From VFBF01 sp964530695 (GTDB taxonomy: Bacteria; Pseudomonadota; Alphaproteobacteria; Caulobacterales; Aquidulcibacteraceae), in NCBI GenBank assembly GCA_964530695.1, contig CAZGYQ010000001.1:38609-102608 (forward strand): a stretch of 64,000 nt of DNA, read 5' to 3'. The translations under genes were made by a program, and so were the position numbers. Within the stretch, counting starts at the first letter, position 1. Every line of letters begins with the position of its first letter. Shown here one piece after another: positions 8,907 through 16,743 of this stretch. The notes under the pieces were generated by a model. It ran no database searches. It was not told where the DNA came from and saw nothing but the letters and a program-made list of their open reading frames with translations.

Positions 8907-9243
8907 GGCCGTCGTTGTTCCGCATCTGTTCTCATGCGTCAACCCCCTGATTCCAGAGCGGGCTTTTGAGGCTCTACCGTCGGTCAACGCCATGCGCGCC
9001 ATGGGATCGTACGAGTGATTCCGTGCCGGGCGACACTGGGTTGTCCCGTGGCGGGGGGGCAGATGCGCCTGGGTGGGTTTTGGGGACGCTCGCAAGCGCA
9101 TCAACCGCCACGGGACGCGGAATCTACGGCCAACCGGGCGAGGTTCGCAACGGGCCATTGGCGCGGGCGTCGTTGGGCGCACCGACATCTTCCGTTTGCG
9201 GGGCGCTTCTCGCCTTTTCCGACCTTTAGGAATTGGAGCGCTC
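8907..9243. other. 337-base gene-free interval between two minus-strand prophage genes
   Basis: No convincing gene was found here. The interval should contain the promoter of the minus-strand pair 8292-8906 and holds a strong stem-loop at 9043-9116, listed separately. The short frames present have arginine-rich or mixed composition and no good start sites. Confidence 0.5.
9043..9116. repeat. Long two-stage inverted repeat (stem-loop)
   Basis: GTCCCGTGGCGG at 9043-9054 is the exact reverse complement of CCGCCACGGGAC at 9105-9116. Inside it, GATGCGC at 9062-9068 pairs exactly with GCGCATC at 9096-9102. The two stems are separated by 7 bases on the left and 2 on the right, and the loop is 27 bases. 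No T-run follows on either strand, so it is not a simple terminator. It could be an operator, a phage replication or packaging structure, or part of an RNA leader. Confidence 0.6.
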
Positions 9244-9489
9244 CTAGGCTGCGCGATCCTCCAGCTCCGAATGCGAAAGATCCTTTCCCGTCGCAGCGTC
9301 GATAACTGAATCGCACCAACTGCCGGCAGAAAGGATTTCGCTGATCGTGGCCAGCGCCTCTGTCGCCGTGTGAGCGGTACGGGTGACCGGCGCGCCGGGG
9401 CCGCCCACACGGATCAGGATATGTCTTCCACGGGCAACCATCACGCCAAACATGAGCCGCGCCGGCGGGAGGATCAAGGCGTTGCCCAT
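9244..9489 (-). CDS. Small hypothetical protein (81 aa)
   Basis: The product begins MGNALILPPARLMFGV; a later Met at residue 13 is an alternative start. It continues with a strand-like segment (GRHILIRVGG) and an Ala-rich helix (HTATEALATISEI), and ends with acidic residues (DLSHSELEDRAA). The alternation looks like a small alpha/beta protein. The composition is less extreme than the neighbouring non-coding frames, which supports a real gene. No family is recognised. It lies downstream of the SRAP gene with a gap of about 40 bases, possibly as its operon partner. Confidence 0.45.
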   Translation of the reverse strand: MGNALILPPARLMFGVMVARGRHILIRVGGPGAPVTRTAHTATEALATISEILSAGSWCDSVIDAATGKDLSHSELEDRAA

Positions 9490-9530
9490 CGCCCCGGATT
9501 TCCACCTGAGGCACTGACAGGCGCGCGCCC

Positions 9531-10163
9531 TCAGGCGGCGAGCTTCAACGCGGCGTCCGGCGCGGGGCGCTGCATCTCCAGCGCCTCGTCGGCCGGCGCG
9601 GTGAGCCAGGCGTCCCAGTCCGCGCGCGGGAGGATCACCGGCATCGCCTTCGGGTGGATCGGCGCGACGACGCCGTTCGGCTCGCAGGTGAGGAAGGCGA
9701 AGAGCTGATGCTCGCCCTCCACGGGGTTGGCCTTCGTCCCGCGCGCACCCGTCCATGGCCGCCAGATGCCGGCGAGGCCGAAGAGCGCGCCGTCCGTCGG
9801 CTCGAACCAGCGCTCGCCCTTCGGCGGCTGCGGGCTCCATTCGGAGAACGCCGTCGCCGGCACGATGCAGCGCCACTCGGGCTTCAGCCAGGTGCGCCAG
9901 AAGGCGGACTTCACGTTTCGCACGTTGGTGACGACGTTGCCTTGCACCGGCGGGAAGCCCCAGCGCATGAGGTCGGGGATGACGACGCCGTTCTCGTCGA
10001 AGCGGGCGACCACGGCCTCGCGGTCGGGGTAGACGTCGGTCTTCAGCGCATCGATGCGATCGCCGAGGCGGATTCGGATGCGCGTCTCGGAGAACTCCTC
10101 GTAGCCGTAGCGCTCCATCTCGAGACCCGCCTTGCGGATGTCGGCGCGATAGTGGTTGCACAT
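9531..10163 (-). CDS. SRAP / YedK-like abasic-site processing protein
   Basis: SRAP proteins bond covalently to abasic sites in single-stranded DNA through the N-terminal cysteine and shield them. After removal of Met1, the catalytic Cys2 lies in MCNHY. Other family features are WGF near residue 68, TNVR near 79-82, FSEW with the active-site Glu near 108, and the HPKAMPVIL block with His170. The length of 210 fits the YedK family (about 220). It lies inside the prophage boundary, as these genes often do in mobile DNA, and probably protects phage or host single-stranded DNA. Confidence 0.93.
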   Translation of the reverse strand: MCNHYRADIRKAGLEMERYGYEEFSETRIRIRLGDRIDALKTDVYPDREAVVARFDENGVVIPDLMRWGFPPVQGNVVTNVRNVKSAFWRTWLKPEWRCIVPATAFSEWSPQPPKGERWFEPTDGALFGLAGIWRPWTGARGTKANPVEGEHQLFAFLTCEPNGVVAPIHPKAMPVILPRADWDAWLTAPADEALEMQRPAPDAALKLAA

Positions 10164-10185
10164 CCGGTCCGCTCCCGGCTCACCG

Positions 10186-10272
10186 TCAGCGCCGCGCCAT
10201 CACGGCGCCGGCGAGCACGATGAACGGCGACAGCGCCACGAGCGCGAGGTTGGCGGCGAGCTCCCATGCCAT
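10186..10272 (-). CDS. Possible 28-residue membrane peptide
   Basis: A very short frame reads MAWELAANLALVALSPFIVLAGAVMARR, shown here only to describe one continuous hydrophobic helix with a basic end. It could be a small phage membrane peptide, or chance hydrophobic coding in the spacer before the attachment site. No clear ribosome binding site is visible. Confidence 0.25.
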   Translation of the reverse strand: MAWELAANLALVALSPFIVLAGAVMARR

Positions 10273-10309
10273 GCGGCCATCGAACACCGGCGGCGGCGGG
10301 CTGTCGAGA

Positions 10310-10335
10310 CTGTGCCCACATTCTGTGCCCACTTT
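10310..10335. repeat. Tandem 13-base repeat near the attachment site
   Basis: CTGTGCCCACATT at 10310-10322 is followed at once by CTGTGCCCACTTT at 10323-10335, with one mismatch in 13. The pair lies about 135 bases inside the prophage from the tRNA fragment. Arm-type integrase or excisionase sites often appear as short direct repeats at this distance, so that is the favoured but unproven reading. Confidence 0.45.
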
Positions 10336-10463
10336 CGGGGCCGCTCGGGTCCTGTTCGTTCTCAACGGGACCGAATCGTACCTCTGATGTTCCACTCCGG
10401 ATCGCGATGCAACCCTTGCGCACCATGGGGTTCACGGCTTTCCGGCCGGAGCGGCCTACAAAC

Positions 10464-10518
10464 GGGCACCGCATTCGTAATGCGGGGGTCAGGTGTTCGA
10501 GTCACCTAAGCGGCACCA
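10464..10518 (+). other. 3' fragment of tRNA-Thr(CGU): putative prophage attachment site (attR)
   Basis: The anticodon arm CCGCA-TTCGTAA-TGCGG (10469-10485, anticodon CGT), the T arm AGGTG-TTCGAGT-CACCT (10491-10507) and an acceptor 3' strand AAGCGGC followed by ACCA (10508-10518) are all present. The matching 5' acceptor strand GCCGCTT and a normal D arm are missing upstream. So this is a tRNA 3' part, not a working gene. Phages that integrate into a tRNA gene rebuild the tRNA at one end and leave a displaced 3' piece at the other, which fits phage genes on the left and host genes on the right. Confidence 0.8.
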
Positions 10519-10585
10519 TTGTCTCCAAGGTCCTTGCCAACTTTCCATCGTCGCGACGGATAGACTGCGCGCGCGTTCGCCGCCC

Positions 10586-10981
10586 CTAGCGCACCGTGAA
10601 CCGCAACATCCCGCTCATCTGATGGCCGCCGCCCGTCGCGTTCCATTGCACCTGGTAAGAGCCGGCGATCAGCGCGGGCAGAGCGACTGCGTAGGACGTG
10701 GTCGCCGTTTGCGGCCGGCGGAATGTGGCCCGTACAGGCGCGCCTTGCGGCCCCGTGATCGCGACGGTTTGCAGGATGACCGGGTGCGCGAACGCCAAGG
10801 ACAAGGTTCGCGGCGCGACGGACAAGACCGCGCCGTCCTGCGGGGTCGATGATGCGAGCATGTCCGCACCGCCCGACGCGGTCTGAGCGCCATGTCCTCC
10901 GTGGGAGCCGCCCTGCGCCAGAACCGGCGCGGCGGATGCAAGGAGCAGGGTCAGTGCGATGAGTGCTGCACGCGCCAACAT
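10586..10981 (-). CDS. copC: Copper resistance protein CopC-like periplasmic copper binder
   Basis: The 131-residue product has a signal peptide (MLARAALIALTLLLASAAPVLA) and a CopC beta-barrel domain: STPQDGAVL near residue 45, LSLAFAHPV near 59 and a C-terminal GGGHQMSGMLRFTV block. CopC carries copper in the periplasm and works with CopA and CopB. The mature N-terminus starts QGGSHGGHG rather than the usual single His, so copper ligation may differ. A GGAGAG ribosome binding site precedes the ATG. It is the last gene of copA-copB-copC; no CopD partner is visible. Confidence 0.85.
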   Translation of the reverse strand: MLARAALIALTLLLASAAPVLAQGGSHGGHGAQTASGGADMLASSTPQDGAVLSVAPRTLSLAFAHPVILQTVAITGPQGAPVRATFRRPQTATTSYAVALPALIAGSYQVQWNATGGGHQMSGMLRFTVR

Positions 10982-10998
10982 GAGTATTCTCTCCGCAT

Positions 10999-11691
10999 TC
11001 AAAACCAGAGTCTGAGACCAAACCGGATCGATGATGTTTCTACGTCCTCGCCGCCTGCGCGCAGACGGGAAGCTGTCTCGCCAAGCGCCCGCTCCCACAC
11101 CACGTCCACATAGGGCGCGAACGCGCTTGTGAACTGGTAGCGAAGCTGGGCGCCGGCTTCGGCGTCGCTGACCCCCGCGCCGATTTTGCGTTCGGGAATA
11201 TCCTGACCGTAGGCATTGATCTCGATGTGCGGCTCCAGGATCAGGCGTTGCGTGAAAAGGAGTTCAAGGCTCTGCTTCAGCCGCGCGCTGACGTCCCCTT
11301 CCTCGCTCACGAACGCCGTGGCCTCGGTTTCGAACTGGTAGGGCGCAAGACCCTGAACGCCCAGCGCCAGATAGGTGGTTGTCTCAGGCTCGAGATCGAC
11401 GCGAACGCCCACCTGCACATCCCAGAACTCGGCAACGTTTCGGCTCCAGAACGCCTGGATTTCCGCGCGCTGCGCGTCGTTACCTTCGATCTCGCCTTCG
11501 GACTTCAGCCAGAGGCGGTTGACGTCCCCGCCAATCCAGCCTTCCGCGTCCCAATTGACGATATCCTCGCCGTCGATCCGCGATCCGTCGACTTCCGCGC
11601 GCAACGTGTGGAACACCTGCCCGCCCTCACCTGCAAGAGCAGGCGACGCCATCGAGAGTGCTGCGCCGAGCACGAGACAAGCGGCGCGCAT
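10999..11691 (-). CDS. copB: Copper resistance outer-membrane protein CopB
   Basis: CopB-family proteins are outer-membrane barrels made with multicopper oxidases of the PcoA/CopA type. The 230-residue product has a signal peptide (to about residue 20, SPALAGEG), then alternating strand pattern with RLWLKSEGE, FWDVQVGVR and a C-terminal LRYQF...IRFGLRLWF ending in Phe, as outer-membrane proteins do. It lacks the His/Met-rich N-terminal region found in longer homologues, so it is a short form. Its start overlaps the copA stop (ATGA), so the genes are coupled. Confidence 0.88.
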   Translation of the reverse strand: MRAACLVLGAALSMASPALAGEGGQVFHTLRAEVDGSRIDGEDIVNWDAEGWIGGDVNRLWLKSEGEIEGNDAQRAEIQAFWSRNVAEFWDVQVGVRVDLEPETTTYLALGVQGLAPYQFETEATAFVSEEGDVSARLKQSLELLFTQRLILEPHIEINAYGQDIPERKIGAGVSDAEAGAQLRYQFTSAFAPYVDVVWERALGETASRLRAGGEDVETSSIRFGLRLWF

Positions 11692-13391
11692 CAGTGCGCT
11701 CCATGCCGATGGGGTGCGGGCGGGGGTTGCGCTGCGGGCGCGTTTTCATTGCTGCGCGCGACAACCACCCGACTCATCATCCCGGCGTTCATGTGGTAGA
11801 GAAGGTGGCAGTGAAACGCCCATTCGCCGGGCTCGTCAGCCGTCAAAAGCACCGAGTAGGTTTGCCCCGGCGCGACGCTGACGATGTGCTTGTCTGGAAG
11901 GCGCTCTGCCGGCTGCCCGTTTTCGAGTTCGACAAACATGCCGTGCAGATGCATGGGGTGCGCCATCATCGTCTCATTGATGAAGGTAAGACGCACCCGC
12001 TCGCCGTAGCGCAACTGGATAGGTTGCGCCCGTTCCATGGTCTCGCCATTGAGTGTCCAGATATAGCGATTCATCTGCCCGCCTAGGCGCACCATGATTT
12101 CGCGTTCCGGCGCGCGCAAATCCGCTTGTGGCGCCGCGGACGCAAGATCTGCATAGGACAGAACACGGGAGTCGGCCGGAAACTCCGAACCCCAGCCGAA
12201 CGTACGGCCGGTACCGTCAACGCCGCCCTCCGCGCCGAGCCCGGAGGCCATTTCCGTCATGCCTCCATGGTCCATACCGCCCATGGCGCCATGATCCATT
12301 CCGCTCATCTGGCCATGGTCCATCATCGCATCTCCGCCGGCGTGGCCCATGCCCATGTCGGACATCGTGAGCACCGCGCGGGGTCGCATCGCCGGGACCG
12401 GCGCCTGCATGCCTGCGCGCGGCGCGAGCGTAGAGCGCGCGAAACCGGTGCGATCCATGGATTCCGCGAATAGCGTGTAGGCTATGTCCTCGCTCGGTTC
12501 GACGATCACGTCGTAGGTCTCGGCGACGGCGATGCGCATTTCGTCAACGACCACAGGCGAAACCGCGCGTCCGTCCGCCGCCACGATTGTCATCTTGAGA
12601 CCTGGAATGCGCAGGTCGAAATAGGTCATCGCCGAGCCGTTGATGAGTCTCAGGCGCACGCGCTCGCCGGCGCGAAACAGGAAGGTCTCGTTGTCAGCGG
12701 CGGAACGGCCGTTGATCAGGAAGGTGTAGTTGGTCACGTCCGCGAGATCGGTCGGGTCCATCCGCATCTGACCCCACGCCGCGCGATCCTTCATCGCTTC
12801 GCCCAATCCGAACGCGCGGGCGTCGCGGATGAAATCCCCAATCGTTCGGCGGCCGCGACCATAGTAGCCGTGGCGCGTCTTCAGATGATTGAGCACGGTT
12901 TGCGGGTGTTCGTTCGTAAAGTCAGAAAGAAACACCACATGGTCGCGCTCTGGCGGACTGGCTTCCGGCATCGCGGGATCGATGATCAATGGAGCGTAGA
13001 TCCCCATCTGATCCTGCATTCCGGAGTGCGAATGGTACCAGTATGTGCCGCTTTGGCGGATGTGGAACCGGTAGGTGAAGCTCTCGCCTGGAGCGATGCC
13101 GGGAAACCCGTTGAATCCCGGCGAACCATCCATCTCTCCGGGCAACAGCAGGCCGTGCCAGTGAAGCGAAGTCGGCTGGTCCGAATTGTTTCTGACATTG
13201 ATGACAACATCTTCGCCCTCGCGAAAGCGAAGCGTCGGGCCTGGCAACTGCCCGTTGATCGTCATGCCCTGTGCGGTTCGCCCAGCGATGGCGACGCGCG
13301 CATCGTCAATCACGAGGTTGTACTCGTCCGCCAGCGCCGGAGCGACTGTGGCCAGTATTGCAGAGGCGACCAAGAGCGCAGCTGGGCGCAT
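11691..13391 (-). CDS. copA: Multicopper oxidase CopA, copper resistance
   Basis: CopA oxidises Cu(I) in the periplasm. The product has an ordinary signal peptide (residues 1-21). It has the copper motifs HWHG (77-80), HSHSG (about 120), HPMHLHG and HCHLLYHMNAGM near the C-terminus, and a Met/His-rich insert (about 343-385, many MDHG repeats), typical of copper-binding CopA. A Met six codons upstream (13409) is also in frame, but the ATG at 13391 has an AGGA site at good spacing and gives a cleaner signal peptide. It heads the copA-copB-copC operon. Confidence 0.93.
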   Translation of the reverse strand: MRPAALLVASAILATVAPALADEYNLVIDDARVAIAGRTAQGMTINGQLPGPTLRFREGEDVVINVRNNSDQPTSLHWHGLLLPGEMDGSPGFNGFPGIAPGESFTYRFHIRQSGTYWYHSHSGMQDQMGIYAPLIIDPAMPEASPPERDHVVFLSDFTNEHPQTVLNHLKTRHGYYGRGRRTIGDFIRDARAFGLGEAMKDRAAWGQMRMDPTDLADVTNYTFLINGRSAADNETFLFRAGERVRLRLINGSAMTYFDLRIPGLKMTIVAADGRAVSPVVVDEMRIAVAETYDVIVEPSEDIAYTLFAESMDRTGFARSTLAPRAGMQAPVPAMRPRAVLTMSDMGMGHAGGDAMMDHGQMSGMDHGAMGGMDHGGMTEMASGLGAEGGVDGTGRTFGWGSEFPADSRVLSYADLASAAPQADLRAPEREIMVRLGGQMNRYIWTLNGETMERAQPIQLRYGERVRLTFINETMMAHPMHLHGMFVELENGQPAERLPDKHIVSVAPGQTYSVLLTADEPGEWAFHCHLLYHMNAGMMSRVVVARSNENAPAAQPPPAPHRHGAH

Positions 13392-13587
13392 GGGGTTTTC
13401 CTGTTCCATTAGGTCCCGAGATCAGGACGCCGCGGAGCGCATTGCAATCCCTCACTCGCCTTGCCGGCGAGGCGCTCCGCAACTGCGCGCCTGCCGCACC
13501 AAGCGCGTCGCTCGGCCGCTTTGGCGCTCGGGCCCAGCGCCTGCCAGGCGTCCTTGTGCCAAGCAAAGGCACCCCTGCCGCCGACAA

Positions 13588-13614
13588 TGACAGGGCAATG
13601 GTAGAGGCCTGTCA
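13588..13614. promoter_or_regulatory. Palindrome upstream of copA, candidate metal-responsive operator
   Basis: TGACAGG at 13588-13594 and CCTGTCA at 13608-13614 are exact reverse complements with a 13-base spacer. The site is about 200 bases upstream of copA on the minus strand. It could bind a dimeric regulator (a MerR-, CopR- or similar type). No regulator gene lies beside the operon, so the partner is unknown. Confidence 0.4.
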
Positions 13615-13924
13615 GTCAGGTTTGCATGGCATTTGACTCACGGGCAATTTAGGTCACCTTCGTTCGCCTGCCGCCGTGGTCCCCCGCCGAGTCCCCCACC
13701 GCCAACGCCCAGCTGATCTGGACGGGGTCCGCGCCAGTCAATGTACTCTTCGGGCGCCAGAAGCCGACAACTCCGGTGTTGTTCAACATCTTGCCCATGT
13801 TGGCCCGCGTTTTCAATGTTCCGTCGCCACATCCTCCGGAAAAGTTCACGTCGGCTACCGCAAACCGTTAACGTGGAGAAATAGAACCGCCCAATCGCAT
13901 CTGCCGCGATCCACGGGGGTTTCA
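13615..13924. other. Gene-free stretch before the TonB-dependent receptor
   Basis: No confident gene was found. A minus-strand frame at 13649-13849 reads like normal protein in part (GVVGFWRPKSTLTGADP and onward) but has no recognisable family, no good ribosome binding site, and lies in a spacer that should hold the receptor promoter. It may be a gene remnant or chance. No Fur-like site was identified. Confidence 0.3.
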
Positions 13925-16633
13925 ATGATCTTTCGCCGCAAACTAGAACTGCTCGCCCAGGCCGCCTTCTTCTGGTCGGCGCTCGCTGCGCCATTTACCG
14001 CCACCGCGAATGCCCAGACAACCACCGTAGCCGACTCCGCTGCCGCCGCGACGACGGAAGACGAGATCGTCGTCACCGCAACCCCGATCCGCGACAGCCT
14101 TGAGCGCTCCCTTGAGATCCAGCGCAAGGCGGACAACATCGTCAACGTGATCGCCGCCGACACCATCGGGCGTTTTCCCGACGCCACCGCGGCGGGCGCG
14201 CTTTCCCGTCTCCCCAGCGTCGGCGTTCAGCGCGACCAGGGCCAGGAGCGCTACATCCAGGTCCGCGGCGCGCCAACCCGCTGGTCGGCGGTGTCCCTCG
14301 ACGGCATCAACGTCCTCGGCGCCGAAGACCGAATCTTCCGCTTCGACTCCGTCCCCGCGGTGCAGATCAGCCAGCTCGAACTCAACAAGACACTGACGCC
14401 GGAAATGCCGGCCGAGGCGCTCGCGGGCCGTGTCAACATCGTGAGCTACTCGCCGATGAGCAACGACGGCTTCCACGCCTACGTGGACGGCGGTTACGGC
14501 ATGGGCGATCTCGGCGACGGGCCGGCGAAGCAGTACGCGGCGCGCCTGTCCTGGGCCAACGACATGTTCGGCCTCAGCCTGAGCGGTTCCCACTTCTCCT
14601 TCGAGCAGCACACCGACAACTCCGAGCCGCGGTTCGACGCCGTCGGCATGTCGCAGCTGCGAATCACGAAATACGTGATCGAACGCCAAACCGAGTCCTA
14701 CTCGGCAAAGCTTGAATTCGAGCCTTCCCCGGACCACCACTTCTCGCTGACCCATCTCAAGACCGAGTTCAACGATTTCGAAGAGCGCAACCAGTATCGC
14801 TGGCAGTTCAGCCGCGCGCTGTCGGGCACCCGCAACTTCGAGACGGCCGATCTTGTCGGCGTGCCGCAGGAAGCGGCGTACGAAGACGGCATCTACTCGA
14901 ACGGCGTGTACTACACGGTCCTGCACGGCGAGCACGAGCTTGGCGGCTGGAAGGCTGACTGGAACGTCGCCTACACGACCACCGAGTTCAACACCAACAC
15001 TCCCGGCGTCATCCGCACGACATCCAACGTGCTCAATGCCCCAACAGCCGCCACCGCACCGCTGCTGCCGTCGGTGCACATCAACGTAAACGCCATTGCC
15101 GGCGGCATCCCGAACGTCACGCTCTACAGCACGGTGAGCAATGGCGCAGGCGGCTTCGTGCGCGGACCGGCGATCCTCGCGTCCGTGAACGACGTGCTCG
15201 GAAATGTCTTCTACGCGACCGAATTCAGCTCCACGCTCGAAACGGAATCCTGGACCTACAAGGGCGATGTCCGGCGCGACTGGAGCAGCCTGGGCGCGGA
15301 AGCGACGTTTAGCGCAGGTTTCCAGATGGACAGCCGCAGCCAGGACGGCAGCCTGACCGCCCTCGTTCGTCCCGATGGAACGGTCTCTTCGAACAACGCC
15401 TCGGGCTTCAACCTCGTAACTCAGTCTGCCGCGCTGGGCCTCCCCTGGACGCCGGGCGCCTTCGTCTCCAATGCTGCGTGGGACACGAACTTCGATTTCG
15501 GCTATCTCGGCACCTACGTGCGCTCAGAAGCCATGCTCGATCAGCTCGGTGCACTGATGGCCGCCGCGCGGACAGCCAATGCCGCGGGCGCGAACATTGC
15601 CGTGTTCGGCACGGACCCGCGCTCGATCAACACTGTCGACGAGACCGTAACGTCCGCCTACTTCCAGAACCGCTGGAAATGGAATCGTCACACCCTGCTC
15701 ACGGGCGTTCGCGTCGAACAGACCGAGATCGACACGAAGGGCTTTCTGGCCCAGGGCCTCGTGCCGCTTCACCTCTCCAGCGACGAAGTCGCCTACTTCC
15801 CGAGCCTACACTACAGCTTCGATTACTCGGACGACATCAAGCTGCGCGCCGCGCTGATCAGCGGCCAAGCGCGCCCCAGCCTGAGCGATATGCAGGCGAC
15901 GGTTTCGGTCAACGACACCAGCCAGACGATCACGGGCGGCAACCCGTTCATCGTGCCCGAGAAGGCCTACGGCCTCGACCTGTCCGCCGAATGGTATTTC
16001 GCGCCGGCGTCCATCCTCGCGATCAGCGCCTATCACCGTGAGGTCAAGGACACGCTGTTCGACTCCGGACAGATCGTCGGCGACAGCCGTTACGACAGCG
16101 GCGGCATCAACCGCGCGAACTACACGCTCTCCTCCGCGGTCAACGGCGGCGACGGCGCGCTGACCGGGGTCGAGCTGACCTACTACCACCCCTGGAACTT
16201 CCTCCCGGGCTGGCTGTCGGGCTTCGGCTTCCAAGGCAGCATCGCGCTCAACACGGGCGAGTTCGATGCCCCCAACGGAGACGGCACCTTCTCCAGCGTC
16301 GAATTCCCCGGCACGTCCGATCGCATCTACAATGCGACGCTCTTCTACGAGAAGTACGGTCTCTCGGCGCGCCTCGTATACCAGTACCGCACCGATTGGC
16401 TTGACGAGGTCTTCCCGAGCGGAAGCGCGGCGAACTCGAACCTCTACTGGGACGCCACGGAGCGCCTCGATTTTTCGGCTCGCTACCAGGCCACCGACGC
16501 AGTCAGCCTCTACTTCGACGCCGTGAACATCTTCAACGAATACGGCGTGCGCTATCAGGCGCAAGAAAACCGTCCGTATGAAGTCGAGAGCTTCGGACGA
16601 CGCTTCATGGTTGGCGTGCGCGCCAACTTCTGA
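13925..16633 (+). CDS. TonB-dependent receptor
   Basis: This 902-residue outer-membrane receptor has a signal peptide ending near ANAQT (about residue 35), a TonB-box-like EDEIVVTATP, and a plug domain with DTIGRFPDATAAGALSRLP and IQVRG. The remainder is a long beta barrel ending in a terminal Phe (VGVRANF). The plug style (ADTIGRFPD) matches the receptors abundant in Caulobacter and Xanthomonas for carbohydrates and other ligands. The gene stands alone between copA and a terminator, so its substrate cannot be inferred. The start at 13925 was chosen for the signal peptide; the frame is open further upstream without protein-like sequence. Confidence 0.92.
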   Translation: MIFRRKLELLAQAAFFWSALAAPFTATANAQTTTVADSAAAATTEDEIVVTATPIRDSLERSLEIQRKADNIVNVIAADTIGRFPDATAAGALSRLPSVGVQRDQGQERYIQVRGAPTRWSAVSLDGINVLGAEDRIFRFDSVPAVQISQLELNKTLTPEMPAEALAGRVNIVSYSPMSNDGFHAYVDGGYGMGDLGDGPAKQYAARLSWANDMFGLSLSGSHFSFEQHTDNSEPRFDAVGMSQLRITKYVIERQTESYSAKLEFEPSPDHHFSLTHLKTEFNDFEERNQYRWQFSRALSGTRNFETADLVGVPQEAAYEDGIYSNGVYYTVLHGEHELGGWKADWNVAYTTTEFNTNTPGVIRTTSNVLNAPTAATAPLLPSVHINVNAIAGGIPNVTLYSTVSNGAGGFVRGPAILASVNDVLGNVFYATEFSSTLETESWTYKGDVRRDWSSLGAEATFSAGFQMDSRSQDGSLTALVRPDGTVSSNNASGFNLVTQSAALGLPWTPGAFVSNAAWDTNFDFGYLGTYVRSEAMLDQLGALMAAARTANAAGANIAVFGTDPRSINTVDETVTSAYFQNRWKWNRHTLLTGVRVEQTEIDTKGFLAQGLVPLHLSSDEVAYFPSLHYSFDYSDDIKLRAALISGQARPSLSDMQATVSVNDTSQTITGGNPFIVPEKAYGLDLSAEWYFAPASILAISAYHREVKDTLFDSGQIVGDSRYDSGGINRANYTLSSAVNGGDGALTGVELTYYHPWNFLPGWLSGFGFQGSIALNTGEFDAPNGDGTFSSVEFPGTSDRIYNATLFYEKYGLSARLVYQYRTDWLDEVFPSGSAANSNLYWDATERLDFSARYQATDAVSLYFDAVNIFNEYGVRYQAQENRPYEVESFGRRFMVGVRANF

Positions 16634-16663
16634 TCGGCGGTTTCCGAACCGATCAATGCAGAG

Positions 16664-16700
16664 GGGCCCGATCCGACCGGATCGGGCCCTTCCCTTGTTT
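16664..16700 (+). terminator. Rho-independent terminator of the TonB-dependent receptor gene
   Basis: GGGCCCGATCC at 16664-16674 pairs exactly with GGATCGGGCCC at 16679-16689 around a GACC loop. A T-rich tail (TTCCCTTGTTT) follows. It lies 30 bases after the receptor stop. Confidence 0.8.
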
Positions 16701-16743
16701 CACCAGCGAATGCGTGTTGACCAACAGTGGTCCAGCGGCGGCC

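Noticed and set aside
1..10463. Gene transfer agent instead of a prophage
   Set aside because: The order of small genes, accessory block with SRAP and the tRNA 3' fragment at the border fit an integrated phage; a typical GTA cluster has no attachment scar.
10464..10518. Working tRNA-Thr gene
   Set aside because: The 5' acceptor strand and D arm that would pair with the 3' part are missing from the upstream 30 bases.
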